Positions 18,607-27,621 of a stretch of 64,000 nucleotides of DNA are shown here, piece by piece. Both the position numbers and the translations under genes were made by a program. Every line of letters begins with the position of its first letter. Position 1 is the stretch's first letter. A model generated the notes under the pieces. The model did no database searches, was not told where the DNA came from, and saw only the letters and a program-made list of their open reading frames with translations. This stretch comes from Porticoccaceae bacterium. Lineage in GTDB: Bacteria > Pseudomonadota > Gammaproteobacteria > Pseudomonadales > Porticoccaceae. The stretch lies in NCBI GenBank assembly GCA_902562425.1, contig CACETF010000010.1:37061-101060 (forward strand). The letters are read 5' to 3'.

Positions 18607-18619
18607 AGTCAGTCTGACT
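18607..18619. promoter_or_regulatory. 13-bp palindrome, candidate operator (site 2)
   Basis: Perfect palindrome AGTCAG-T-CTGACT beginning 11 bases after the -10 box of receptor 2. It matches the palindrome at 4024-4036 in 11 of 13 positions, with the same arm and spacer lengths and nearly the same position relative to the promoter. Together they suggest one repressor controlling both receptor units. Confidence 0.5.
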
Positions 18620-18668
18620 AATTAGAATTTTCATTGTACAACTTAAAATGATTGAGGGGGTTCGCCGA

Positions 18669-21581
18669 ATGGCTAAATTATTCAGCAGCATTTTCTATTT
18701 CATAAGCTTAACACTTTTTGCCTATCAAATCGTTGCACAGGAAACCTCAACCTCCAGTGCGACTGAGGTTGAAGAAATTATTGTTACCGGAGAGATACAG
18801 CGTGGTGCTCTCAGATCGCTAGAGGTCAAAAGAAATAACACGGTGATCTCTGACGCACTTTTTGGCGCGGAGATTGGCGCACTTCCAGACTTATCCATAG
18901 CCGAGTCAATGACAAGAATCACTGGAGTGGCCTCAGACAGGTATAAGGGCGGAGCTTCAGAGATGTCCATTAGAGGGATGGGTAATTTTCTTGCATACTC
19001 AACCTTTAACGGCCGAGAGATAAGCTCAGGTAGTGACGGCAGACAGGTCAATCTCTATATGTTTCCCTCTGAACTAGTAGGCGGCACCATTGTATATAAA
19101 GCGCAACAGGCAAGTTTCACCGAGGGAGGAATTGCAGGAACGATAGAACTCAAAGGGCTAAAGCCGATAGATTATGGTAAACGCCGGCTGCAGGTACAAA
19201 GTCTTTTCGGTTACAGCGAGTATGAATCACGAGTTGATGATGGCGAGAGTGTAAATACCCGCTACACCGCATCGTTTGTTGACAATTGGGAAACTGATGC
19301 AGGCAGATTTGGAATTGCTATTGGTGGTCAGCTCAGAGACGATACATCACCGGAGGAGGTATTCGTTACTAGCAGCAGCTACCGGCCTTGCATAACCCAA
19401 TATGCAGAAGGCAGCGATGGGCCTGGATATTATGATAGCGGAAATTGCGAGATGTATGCGCCAGCCTATACAGACGCAGCTGGCCAGGAATTTCCTGAAG
19501 CTGTAAGATATACGTTAACCGGTGCGGCTGAGGTGGCGGCTCTCGGTGTGCCCTTCTACCTCGTGTCAAACCAGTACATCTGGAGAGCCATGAAAACCGA
19601 CACGGATCGCGATTCGTTTTATACAACTTTGCAATGGCAGAATGACCAACTTGATGTGAGCATAGATTATCAATTTTCTGACAGATATGATTCAGAAGAA
19701 AGGGCTAACCTGGTTCTTGCAGATGGCAGGCGCAAAATCACTCCTCTTATGATCGCCGATAATGGAGCGCTCATGAATTGGACGGGAGAATCAAGAATTG
19801 AAAATCAGACTGTGTTCAGGACTCAGGATGAAACATTTGAGAGTTTTGGCCTCAGCTTCTCCTGGTCAAATGAGACGTTCACCCTTGATGGCGACGTTTC
19901 CTATAACAAGTCCGATAGATACAGAGATGAATACGACATGCGCATCCGAAGGAATAGCCGTGTCTACTACGAAGCAGACCGAAGAGGCACAAACGTGCCG
20001 AATTGGGTGATCAGAGAGGATCAAGCCGCCAATCTTGACTTGATGGATCACAGCATCTACGACAACGGCGCCAGAGCTAGGAGGCGTATTGAGATTAACG
20101 AAGATTATATTCACGCGGCCAAATTTGACCTCGACTATGCCATTGATGGAGACTTTCTCACTAACATAAAAACTGGTATCAGGATTTCCACCCATACCAA
20201 GATGGGAGATGATGGGATTGACTGTGAAACCGGGAAATCTAGTGATAACTGCTCTGACTTTGCACTTGTTAGTGGCAACTATGCCAGTGAAGCAGCTATC
20301 GCAGCTAGGAGAGATTCTTTTATTGTGGAGGACTTTTTTGACGGCGCAAACACTGATTTTGCACTGACTGAGTGGGCGACATGGGACGCGCTTCCACTTT
20401 ACAGTGCACTGACTGGGAGTCTAGACGCTGGCTTATTTGATGCTGGAGCTAGTTCAATGTCAACTCATGACACAGACGTTACCGAGGATATCACTGCGCT
20501 CTATGCACAGGGCGACTTTTCAACGGAGCTATTCGGACTTCCAACGTCGGGAAATTTTGGTCTTAGGGTGGTACAAACGGATATAGAATCGACCGGAATC
20601 AGATCAGGATTTTCCATAACAGATAACACTGAAGACGACTTCCAGACAGTATCGGTTGTCGGAGGGAGCTTTGGTGGTGTGGAGACTAATAGTTTCACAA
20701 ATGTACTCCCAAGCGTGAATATAACTTTTGAGCTAGACGAAGAAAAGCTTCTTAGGTTTGCTGCTTACAAGGCAATCGCTCGTCCGGATGTTCGGCAAAT
20801 GACCGCTGCACTATCCTTGAGCGAAGATAGCCAGTTTGATTCTAATGAGGACACAATCGGGCAACTGATTAGCGCCGCCGGCAATCCATTCCTAGAGCCA
20901 TTAGAAGCTACAAATCTCGATATCTCTTGGGAGTGGTACGTGAGTGATACATCATTCATGTCGATAGCCGCATACTGGAAAGAGCTGAAGACTGGCACTG
21001 CATCAACTACCGAGCAACTATCGATTGATGTTGATGGCACGCCCTCCGTGGTATCTGTGATACGAAATGGTAATTCTGATGAGTCGAGCAACCTTTCAGG
21101 TATAGAGTTCACCGGAAGACACACATTCTCTCTAGCACCTGCGCCTTTTGATAAGCTAGGAATCGAAGCAGGATTTAATATTGCAGACTCCGACTATGAA
21201 ACACCAGACCCTTCGGCCGTCGGGGGATCCGCTTACCCAATGGCAAATTTTGTAGACCCCGCAAATCTTGTAGGTTTTTCTGAGGACTCAATGCATGCCA
21301 TGTTGTTTTGGGAAACTAAGGATATAAGCTTAAGACTCTCTTACTATGAGCGCTCAGAATATTTTAAAGACTTTAGGCAAGGCCCACTTCGATACGCTGG
21401 GGATCAGGGGTTTCTCAATTTTTCAGCATCCTATGACTTGAACAAGAATTGGGAGCTTCGCTTCCAAGGCTTGAATTTATTGGATGAGCCTAATGTCATG
21501 AGCCGGCCACTCCGCAATCAGGTCGCTCAATCTGATTACAGTGGAGCGAGATACTTTGTCGGTGTAAGAGGTAGATTCTAA
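18669..21581 (+). CDS. TonB-dependent receptor 2
   Basis: Outer-membrane receptor for active uptake of glycan fragments. A signal peptide ends near IVAQE, followed by a TonB-box-like VEEIIVTG, a plug domain (LPDLSIAESMTRITGV, MSIRGMGNF) and a beta-barrel ending in VGVRGRF, with the C-terminal Phe needed for outer-membrane assembly. The frame is open from 18648, but the ATG at 18669 has GAGGGGG eight bases upstream and gives a clean signal peptide. Length is about 970 residues, normal for this receptor type. It heads the plus-strand group with PL38-like lyase 2, deacetylase, sulfatase and beta-helix protein. A strong hairpin follows its stop. Confidence 0.95.
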   Translation: MAKLFSSIFYFISLTLFAYQIVAQETSTSSATEVEEIIVTGEIQRGALRSLEVKRNNTVISDALFGAEIGALPDLSIAESMTRITGVASDRYKGGASEMSIRGMGNFLAYSTFNGREISSGSDGRQVNLYMFPSELVGGTIVYKAQQASFTEGGIAGTIELKGLKPIDYGKRRLQVQSLFGYSEYESRVDDGESVNTRYTASFVDNWETDAGRFGIAIGGQLRDDTSPEEVFVTSSSYRPCITQYAEGSDGPGYYDSGNCEMYAPAYTDAAGQEFPEAVRYTLTGAAEVAALGVPFYLVSNQYIWRAMKTDTDRDSFYTTLQWQNDQLDVSIDYQFSDRYDSEERANLVLADGRRKITPLMIADNGALMNWTGESRIENQTVFRTQDETFESFGLSFSWSNETFTLDGDVSYNKSDRYRDEYDMRIRRNSRVYYEADRRGTNVPNWVIREDQAANLDLMDHSIYDNGARARRRIEINEDYIHAAKFDLDYAIDGDFLTNIKTGIRISTHTKMGDDGIDCETGKSSDNCSDFALVSGNYASEAAIAARRDSFIVEDFFDGANTDFALTEWATWDALPLYSALTGSLDAGLFDAGASSMSTHDTDVTEDITALYAQGDFSTELFGLPTSGNFGLRVVQTDIESTGIRSGFSITDNTEDDFQTVSVVGGSFGGVETNSFTNVLPSVNITFELDEEKLLRFAAYKAIARPDVRQMTAALSLSEDSQFDSNEDTIGQLISAAGNPFLEPLEATNLDISWEWYVSDTSFMSIAAYWKELKTGTASTTEQLSIDVDGTPSVVSVIRNGNSDESSNLSGIEFTGRHTFSLAPAPFDKLGIEAGFNIADSDYETPDPSAVGGSAYPMANFVDPANLVGFSEDSMHAMLFWETKDISLRLSYYERSEYFKDFRQGPLRYAGDQGFLNFSASYDLNKNWELRFQGLNLLDEPNVMSRPLRNQVAQSDYSGARYFVGVRGRF

Positions 21582-21590
21582 AAGATTAAT

Positions 21591-21630
21591 CGGGGGGGGG
21601 AGTGATTCGTGTTGAGACACTCACCCCCGG
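21591..21630 (+). terminator. G/C-rich hairpin between receptor 2 and PL38-like lyase 2
   Basis: A run of G followed by AGTG pairs, with a small bulge, to CACTCACCCCCG across a loop of about 13 bases. There is no U-run after it, so it is not a classic terminator. It may instead protect the receptor mRNA end or reduce transcription into the downstream enzymes, which would give receptor excess over enzymes. Confidence 0.45.
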
Positions 21631-21686
21631 GGCCTCCCTCAACCTAACATCCGTGTTATGGGTTGTATCAAGCTGGCAATTTTACT

Positions 21687-22979
21687 ATGACGATGCCACT
21701 GAAGTTTAAATTCCCGATTTATTTCTTGTTAATATCAGCATGCGTGGTTGTCCTCCAAGGAGCACTAGCGGAACAAAAAAATGTCTCAGCTATTGCTTTG
21801 GATAGATGTGCCGAGCATGAGGTGAATGAACCCAACTTATTTATTTGGAGCCATAAAAATCTCAGGGTTTCAAAAGACTCTCTACATATCTCATCATCAT
21901 CTGAACTTGAAAAATCCTATAAGGCACTACTTAAGCGGGCAGATCGGGCAATTGGCGAAGGCCCCTTTAGTGTCATTTTTAAAACGTCCCTACCACCAAG
22001 CGGCAGTAAGCATGACTACTACAGCATTGCGCCCTATTGGTGGCCAAATCCTAATACCAAAAACGGTCTGCCTTACATCCAGAGGGATGGAGAGCGAAAT
22101 CCAGAGAGTAAATCCTCGGCTAGCGACAGGGTTCCTCTTGCTCACCTTAGCAATAATGTATCCACTTTAGCACTTGCTGCCTATTTTAGTAATGACAAGA
22201 GGTATGCAAAAAAGGCGTCAGAACTAATCCGAGTCTGGTTTTTAGATAAAAAGACTCGAATGAATCCAAACTTGAACTACGCACAGGCAATTCCCGGCAT
22301 AACGCCCGGAAGGGGTATAGGAATCATTGACACATACAGCTTTGTCCAAGTAGTCGACTCGATTGGTATACTTAGCTACCTTGACCAACTCTCAACAAAA
22401 CAGGTTGAGGCTTTGAAGCAATGGTTCACAGAGTATACACTATGGCTGATCACCAGTGAGCATGGAAAAGAAGAACGCCGAAAATCCAATAATCACGGCC
22501 TGTATTACGACGTGCAAGTTGCTATTTTCTCCGCATTCGCAGATGACTTTACAGCACTGCGCGCAATGATCGATAGTGTAAAACGATACCGCATCCCCGG
22601 CCACATCAATCGAAAAGGTCAGATGCCCCATGAATTGAAACGAACTCGCTCATTTCACTATACCTCATATACTCTCCGAGGATTTTTCGATGCAGCAGAT
22701 CTGGGTAAATGCATTGGTGAGGATCTGTGGAATTTTAAGACTAAGAGAGGCGTGGGAATTAAATTAGCTATTGATTATCAAGCCGATTTTGCTGGGAAAC
22801 TTGGAAATTGGAGGTTCAAAGAAATCGGTTCATTTAATACCAAAACATTTTATTCAAACCTACTACGTGCTGAAGATGCTTTTGGCGATGGAGAATATGA
22901 AAAGAAAGCTCGCCACTATAAACAGGCGAATAACGATTCATTGTCAAGGCTGCTTTATCCAAAAACCCTTCTTCAGTAG
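21687..22979 (+). CDS. PL38-like polysaccharide lyase 2 (alginate-lyase superfamily)
   Basis: Second secreted lyase of the PF05426 group. A signal peptide ends near LQGALA. Family features: YYSIAPYWWPNP, PYIQRDGERNP, TRMNPNLNYAQAIPGITPGRG, SNNHGLYYD with the Asn-His pair, and RTRSFHYTSY with Arg and Tyr. It shares these blocks with the lyase at 6217 but is clearly divergent elsewhere, suggesting different chain positions or substitution patterns rather than recent duplication. The open frame starts with TTG at 21663; the ATG at 21687 (or 21693) is preferred although no good ribosome binding site precedes either. It lies directly behind receptor 2. Confidence 0.85.
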   Translation: MTMPLKFKFPIYFLLISACVVVLQGALAEQKNVSAIALDRCAEHEVNEPNLFIWSHKNLRVSKDSLHISSSSELEKSYKALLKRADRAIGEGPFSVIFKTSLPPSGSKHDYYSIAPYWWPNPNTKNGLPYIQRDGERNPESKSSASDRVPLAHLSNNVSTLALAAYFSNDKRYAKKASELIRVWFLDKKTRMNPNLNYAQAIPGITPGRGIGIIDTYSFVQVVDSIGILSYLDQLSTKQVEALKQWFTEYTLWLITSEHGKEERRKSNNHGLYYDVQVAIFSAFADDFTALRAMIDSVKRYRIPGHINRKGQMPHELKRTRSFHYTSYTLRGFFDAADLGKCIGEDLWNFKTKRGVGIKLAIDYQADFAGKLGNWRFKEIGSFNTKTFYSNLLRAEDAFGDGEYEKKARHYKQANNDSLSRLLYPKTLLQ

Positions 22980-23055
22980 TAGGTAAACTGAAGACAGATT
23001 GTTTCAATAATATTTTGTGCACGTCCATCATTACGTGTCCATTGGGGAGCCAACC

Positions 23056-23832
23056 ATGATTCAGAAAGGGCTCACAGCTTTACCGCTAATTTTGATTTTG
23101 GGCGTTTTGCTTGTCTTTTTACCTGATGTTTCAGGTAGTGAGGAGGATCCAAGGATCATCATCATAAAAGCGGACGATGTTAGAAAAAGGACAGTCAACT
23201 GGGATAAATTTTTTGCGGTTTCAAGATCCAGAGGTGTGCCAGTGTCTGCCGGGGTCGTATGTGATTCAATCGAAGAAAATGAATTACAGTACAGTAACTG
23301 GATTAGGGCAAATCATGAATCAGGATGGGTTGAATTCTGGAACCATGGATATAACCATAAGCGCTGGAAGGGAGAAAATGGACTGAAATTTCATGAGTTC
23401 AACAGAACAGGGTATGACCATCAAAAAAAGCATTTTGAAACATGCCAGCGGTTGCTCAAGGATGTGCTGGGACAGGAGCCAATTGCCTTCGGTGCGCCAT
23501 ATAATGCGATGGACGAGGACACATTAAAAGTAATCCACGAAAACAATAACCTTCATCTGATTTTTTCTTATACAAACAAACATACTTCCAGGCTAAATGC
23601 GCTGATGGTGATTCGAGGAGAGCAGGATGGCACTGGTAAACCAAATTTTAAAAAGTTCGTCTCTGCTTACAAGCAAAACGCCGACATTCGATTTACGGCG
23701 CTCCAGTTTCATCCAAATGCTTTTACCGAGCATGCATTTGAGGAATATGTTCAAATCATCGAATTTTTGAAAAGAGAGGGATGGAAATTCTATTTGCCTA
23801 GTGACTATGTAGATCAAAAAAAAATACTATGA
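23056..23832 (+). CDS. Secreted polysaccharide deacetylase-like protein (NodB/CE4-type)
   Basis: Probable carbohydrate de-N- or de-O-acetylase. The signal peptide ends around DVSGSEE. The NodB features are the paired Asp in IIIKADD and the metal-site His pair in WNHGYNH, followed by FGAPYNAMDEDT. The open frame begins with GTG at 23017, but the ATG at 23056 has GGGGAG seven bases upstream and is preferred. At about 258 residues it is a single-domain enzyme. It sits between lyase 2 and a sulfatase on the same strand, so removal of acetyl groups that block the lyases is a reasonable inference. The exact substrate is unknown. Confidence 0.75.
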   Translation: MIQKGLTALPLILILGVLLVFLPDVSGSEEDPRIIIIKADDVRKRTVNWDKFFAVSRSRGVPVSAGVVCDSIEENELQYSNWIRANHESGWVEFWNHGYNHKRWKGENGLKFHEFNRTGYDHQKKHFETCQRLLKDVLGQEPIAFGAPYNAMDEDTLKVIHENNNLHLIFSYTNKHTSRLNALMVIRGEQDGTGKPNFKKFVSAYKQNADIRFTALQFHPNAFTEHAFEEYVQIIEFLKREGWKFYLPSDYVDQKKIL

Positions 23833-23871
23833 AAGACATTTAGAACAGGTAAAGTTTGCGGACAAACACCA

Positions 23872-25911
23872 ATGGGTACTTTTTTTAAAATAGATTTCCT
23901 GATCAGCGAACGAACCGTACCAAATTGCAAAAATTTTGCAAAAGCATGTATCTGCACCTTATTACTTATTTTGTTATCGGGTTGTAAAGAGCATAGCAAT
24001 CCCATCGTAAAGATTGATGGTAATCGGCCTAACATTCTTTGGATTATCAGTGAAGACCATGGCCCTATGATCGGTGCATTTGGAGACTCTCACGCAACTA
24101 CTCCGGTTATTGACGCATTTGCCAGTAAGAGCATCATTTACACGAATGCTTTTTCTGTGGCTCCGGTGTGCGCTCCTGCAAGGTCAACACTCATAACGGG
24201 TATGTATCCAACTTCCATAGGGACACACAATATGAGGAGTTTTGGTAAAATCTCTCCAAAAATTACATTTTTCACAAAATATCTGCGGAAAGCTGGTTAT
24301 TACACTGCGAATATTGGTAAACATGATTTTAACATGATCGCTCCCGAGGGGGCTTGGGACGAAACAAACAACAATAACCGAGTGCAAAATTGGGATAGAA
24401 CGGCATACTTCCGAGAAACTAATGGTGAGCAGCCGTTCTTCTCCATTATCAACTTGTTCAATTCCCATGAAAGTCGCGTAAGGCGTGACATGGAAAATCA
24501 GACTCGAGATTTATCCAGCACTAAGCATAATCCAGACGCCCTAACAATACCATCGTATTACCCAGATGCGCTGCAAATTCGGCAAGTAATGGCGCAATAT
24601 TATGACAATGTAGGAGACATAGATTCAGCCTTATCTGGAATCTTGGAGACATTAGTTTCAGACGGTCTTGCCGAAGACACGATAATATTCTTTTTTTCAG
24701 ATCATGGTACAGGTGTACCTCGATCAAAAAGATCCCCTTACAACTCTGGACTGCATGTACCATTAATTATTCACGTACCTCAAAAGTTTGAGCATCTCAC
24801 TAACCTTGCGGCGGGCACAAAAACTGATGAAATTGTCTCGTTTATCGACTTTGCCCCTACAGTACTAGCCCTCACTAATGAACAAATTCCTAGTCACTTC
24901 CAAGGGACTCCTTTTCTTCTCTCAGGTAAAAATAGCGAGACTGAACATGCGTTTGGATTTCGTGATCGAATGGATGAACGATTCGACGTTGTCAGGACGG
25001 CTAGAAATCGTCGTTTTCACTATATCAAGAACTTTATGCCTCACCAACCCCATGGACAATACATAGACTCGATGTATCGATCCCACGAGGTAGCGCGCGT
25101 TTGGACGAGCGCAACCCAAAATGGGTCACCACCAGCTATCCAGTCGAGTTTCTTTTCTGAGAGGCCCAATGAAGAGCTTTATGACATAGTGGTCGATCCC
25201 TTCGAGACAAATAACTTAGCGGATGATCGAGAGTACGAGGATATACTTATAGGAATGCGGATGGCGACAGTCGAGTGGATGCAAGAAATCAGAGATATCG
25301 GTCTCATCGCAGAATCGGAATTACCGAAAAAATCCGCTCATAGTTCTGTTTATGATATGGGGCAAGATTCATCGACCTATAATTTTGAACAGACTCTTAA
25401 AATTGCCGAACTTGCTAGCCAAAAGAACATAAGTAATATTTCTGAGCTTATCGCCGCTACCAAGCATAACAGTGATACTGTTCGTTTTTGGGGGACACTT
25501 GGGATCATGGCTCTTCAACAGGATGGAAAAGATGCTCTTCCGTCATTACGTCCTTTGCTAAAAGATGCCAGCATCGCGGTAAAGGTAAATGCTGCAGAAG
25601 CGATGTGCCACTTAAACAAATGCAGCGACTCTCTTAAGGTGCTAGAAAACGTTTTATTGAATGAATCAGGGGCGGCGCAGCTTCGTGCAGCGGTGGCACT
25701 GGACAATCTCGACGAAAAAGTTGCGCCGATACTACCGGCGATAAAGAAGCTTACTGCAGATTATCAAGCCATCAAGTTCCACACAGGGAGGCTACAAGCC
25801 GAGGAAAACATTAATAATCCAGATATCCTGCGGCTGATGTACATCTCATACATCAAACGTGTACTGAAAAAGCTCCTCTCTGATCTTAAAAATGCTACAA
25901 GATTTCAGTGA
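23872..25911 (+). CDS. S1-family sulfatase with C-terminal helical repeats, lipoprotein
   Basis: Formylglycine sulfatase of the type related to N-sulfoglucosamine sulfohydrolase, probably subfamily S1_8. A lipobox (LLSGC) predicts lipid anchoring. NILWIISEDHGPMIGAFG carries metal ligands. VCAPARSTLITG is the signature with Cys as formylglycine precursor (C-x-P-x-R). SDHGTGVPRSKR holds the conserved Asp-His. After about residue 500 the protein continues with alpha-helical repeats (VRFWGTLGIMALQQDGKDALPSL, VKVNAAEAMCHLN), resembling HEAT repeats. Such a C-terminal extension is seen in some arylsulfatases and may bind the polymer or a partner. The two genes on each side are co-directional, indicating one group. 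Confidence 0.92.
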   Translation: MGTFFKIDFLISERTVPNCKNFAKACICTLLLILLSGCKEHSNPIVKIDGNRPNILWIISEDHGPMIGAFGDSHATTPVIDAFASKSIIYTNAFSVAPVCAPARSTLITGMYPTSIGTHNMRSFGKISPKITFFTKYLRKAGYYTANIGKHDFNMIAPEGAWDETNNNNRVQNWDRTAYFRETNGEQPFFSIINLFNSHESRVRRDMENQTRDLSSTKHNPDALTIPSYYPDALQIRQVMAQYYDNVGDIDSALSGILETLVSDGLAEDTIIFFFSDHGTGVPRSKRSPYNSGLHVPLIIHVPQKFEHLTNLAAGTKTDEIVSFIDFAPTVLALTNEQIPSHFQGTPFLLSGKNSETEHAFGFRDRMDERFDVVRTARNRRFHYIKNFMPHQPHGQYIDSMYRSHEVARVWTSATQNGSPPAIQSSFFSERPNEELYDIVVDPFETNNLADDREYEDILIGMRMATVEWMQEIRDIGLIAESELPKKSAHSSVYDMGQDSSTYNFEQTLKIAELASQKNISNISELIAATKHNSDTVRFWGTLGIMALQQDGKDALPSLRPLLKDASIAVKVNAAEAMCHLNKCSDSLKVLENVLLNESGAAQLRAAVALDNLDEKVAPILPAIKKLTADYQAIKFHTGRLQAEENINNPDILRLMYISYIKRVLKKLLSDLKNATRFQ

Positions 25912-26045
25912 AGCCATAGAAGGCGTCTCAGTGAGAAACCTGATCTCGTTGCTGAACTAGTGGTTGTTGTTTACTCTAAGTGCTTATTTTGAAAATTAAA
26001 TGAGTCTATAAATTCCTCAAGGATATTGGAATCACAGCAGGATGA

Positions 26046-27614
26046 ATGAAGGTCAAATGGCGGAAAACACGAATGGATAGACAGGTTTTAAACATTTTAA
26101 TTATCGCCATAATTCTTTTTTTTCTTTTCATCCCCGCGTCGGCAAATAAAATCCCAATCTCCTTAAACCAACCTCTCCGGTCGGCGAAAATCTACAAATT
26201 AGATTCACAGCAGGACTATGAAAAAGCGAAAAGCAGGATCTTTAACGGAGGTGATCAAATTTTATTCAAGAGAGGCCTCACTTTCAAAGGTGCGATATCC
26301 CTGAGACGCAGTGATTTACATCCTGATGTTGTGATTAAGGTTGGAGACTTCGGTGATGAGCAACAAGCCAGACCAGTAATTTATGCTGATGCCCCGAAAA
26401 TGGGTACCCTTGACATTCGCGATTCAGGGGGCTGGATCATAGAAAATCTTGAGCTCATTAATAACTCTGAAAATCATCGTGAGCGACATGGCGTTTACAT
26501 CTCAGCTACAGACAGTGGTACACACAGCGATTTCATAATACGCAACAATATCATCCGAGACGTTGCTGGAGAGCCAGGTAACAAAAATAATGGTGGCATT
26601 ATTATTCGAGTTTGGGGCAGAAATAAACCAACACGATTTAGTGATATTTTGATTGAAAACAATCAGATAAGAGACATCAGCGGGGTTGGAATTCGAATTA
26701 AATCTCCATGGGAAATTGACCCAACAGACCCTCGCCGTAAAAAAAGTAATGCGATTGGTCGGTATGCCTTCCAAAACGTAGTCGTTCGGAAAAATCAAAT
26801 AAAAAACACCACAAAAAATGCACTTATCGTTGCCAGCTCTGATAAACCTCTCATCGAATACAACATCATCGGACCCAACATATCGACCGAGGCAACCGGA
26901 AACTCTTTATTCGTATTCGCGACCGACGACGCCCTTGTCCAACACAACGAAGCATTCGGGAACATTGGACCCGCAATTGACAAAGATAGATGTGGTTTTG
27001 ATGCCGACTACAACTCTCGAAATTCGGTGTTTCAATTCAACTATTCTCATGATAATAATTGTGCATTTGCAATTATGTGCAGGTATCAGGTTGGCTTAAA
27101 AATTCGCTACAACGTCAGCCAAAATGATAAATATGGATTTTTCTTTTATGGATTTCCAACGGAAAAAGGACTTGTCAATGCAAAAATTTACAACAACACA
27201 ATGTATAGTGAGCACAGAGATATGCACATGTTTATGAACTTCGATCCTATGAAACAGCGAATTCCGATAAATTCTGAGTTCCGGAATAATATCTTTGTCT
27301 TTGCAAGAGAAGGAGCGACATGGGGAGCGGAACCACTCGAAGAATTAGGTAACCAGTTCAGTGACAATCTTGTGTTTGGCCTAGTTGAGCCTAACCACAG
27401 GGGGCCGTCGATATTTCCTCTGTTCCGAGATGCTAACGGAATTAAATCAAATGTGGACATGACAGATCCAGGGGCCCTCGATGCTTATAAACTATGCGAG
27501 CAAACTTGGCTGAGCTCACAGAGCGGAGTAAGCGATAATGTTGGTGCGTTTCCTGGCGTAGGGATCGACTGCGATGATATCCCACAGCATAAACGAATCA
27601 GTAAGCCCCGATAA
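26046..27614 (+). CDS. Secreted right-handed beta-helix protein 2
   Basis: Extracellular or periplasmic beta-helix protein of 522 residues. The signal peptide ends near IPASANK. Many short repeats such as DFIIRNNIIRDVAG, DILIENNQIRDISGVGIRI, NVVVRKNQIKNTTKNALIV and LIEYNIIG mark the coils of a parallel beta-helix. CGFDADYNSRNSVFQFNYSHDNNC is a conserved block that I have seen in marine beta-helix proteins without a named activity, spanning about residues 317-340. Polysaccharide lyases PL6 and PL31 share the fold, but I see no assigned catalytic set. Its place after a sulfatase and lyase suggests an enzyme on the same glycan. It is convergent with the esterase, with only 7 bases between stops. 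Confidence 0.75.
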   Translation: MKVKWRKTRMDRQVLNILIIAIILFFLFIPASANKIPISLNQPLRSAKIYKLDSQQDYEKAKSRIFNGGDQILFKRGLTFKGAISLRRSDLHPDVVIKVGDFGDEQQARPVIYADAPKMGTLDIRDSGGWIIENLELINNSENHRERHGVYISATDSGTHSDFIIRNNIIRDVAGEPGNKNNGGIIIRVWGRNKPTRFSDILIENNQIRDISGVGIRIKSPWEIDPTDPRRKKSNAIGRYAFQNVVVRKNQIKNTTKNALIVASSDKPLIEYNIIGPNISTEATGNSLFVFATDDALVQHNEAFGNIGPAIDKDRCGFDADYNSRNSVFQFNYSHDNNCAFAIMCRYQVGLKIRYNVSQNDKYGFFFYGFPTEKGLVNAKIYNNTMYSEHRDMHMFMNFDPMKQRIPINSEFRNNIFVFAREGATWGAEPLEELGNQFSDNLVFGLVEPNHRGPSIFPLFRDANGIKSNVDMTDPGALDAYKLCEQTWLSSQSGVSDNVGAFPGVGIDCDDIPQHKRISKPR

Positions 27615-27621
27615 ATCTATA

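Noticed and set aside
18466..18647. Intrinsic terminator for kduI from the T-run near 18545
   Set aside because: No stable stem precedes the T-run, so only promoter and palindrome features were kept for this gap.
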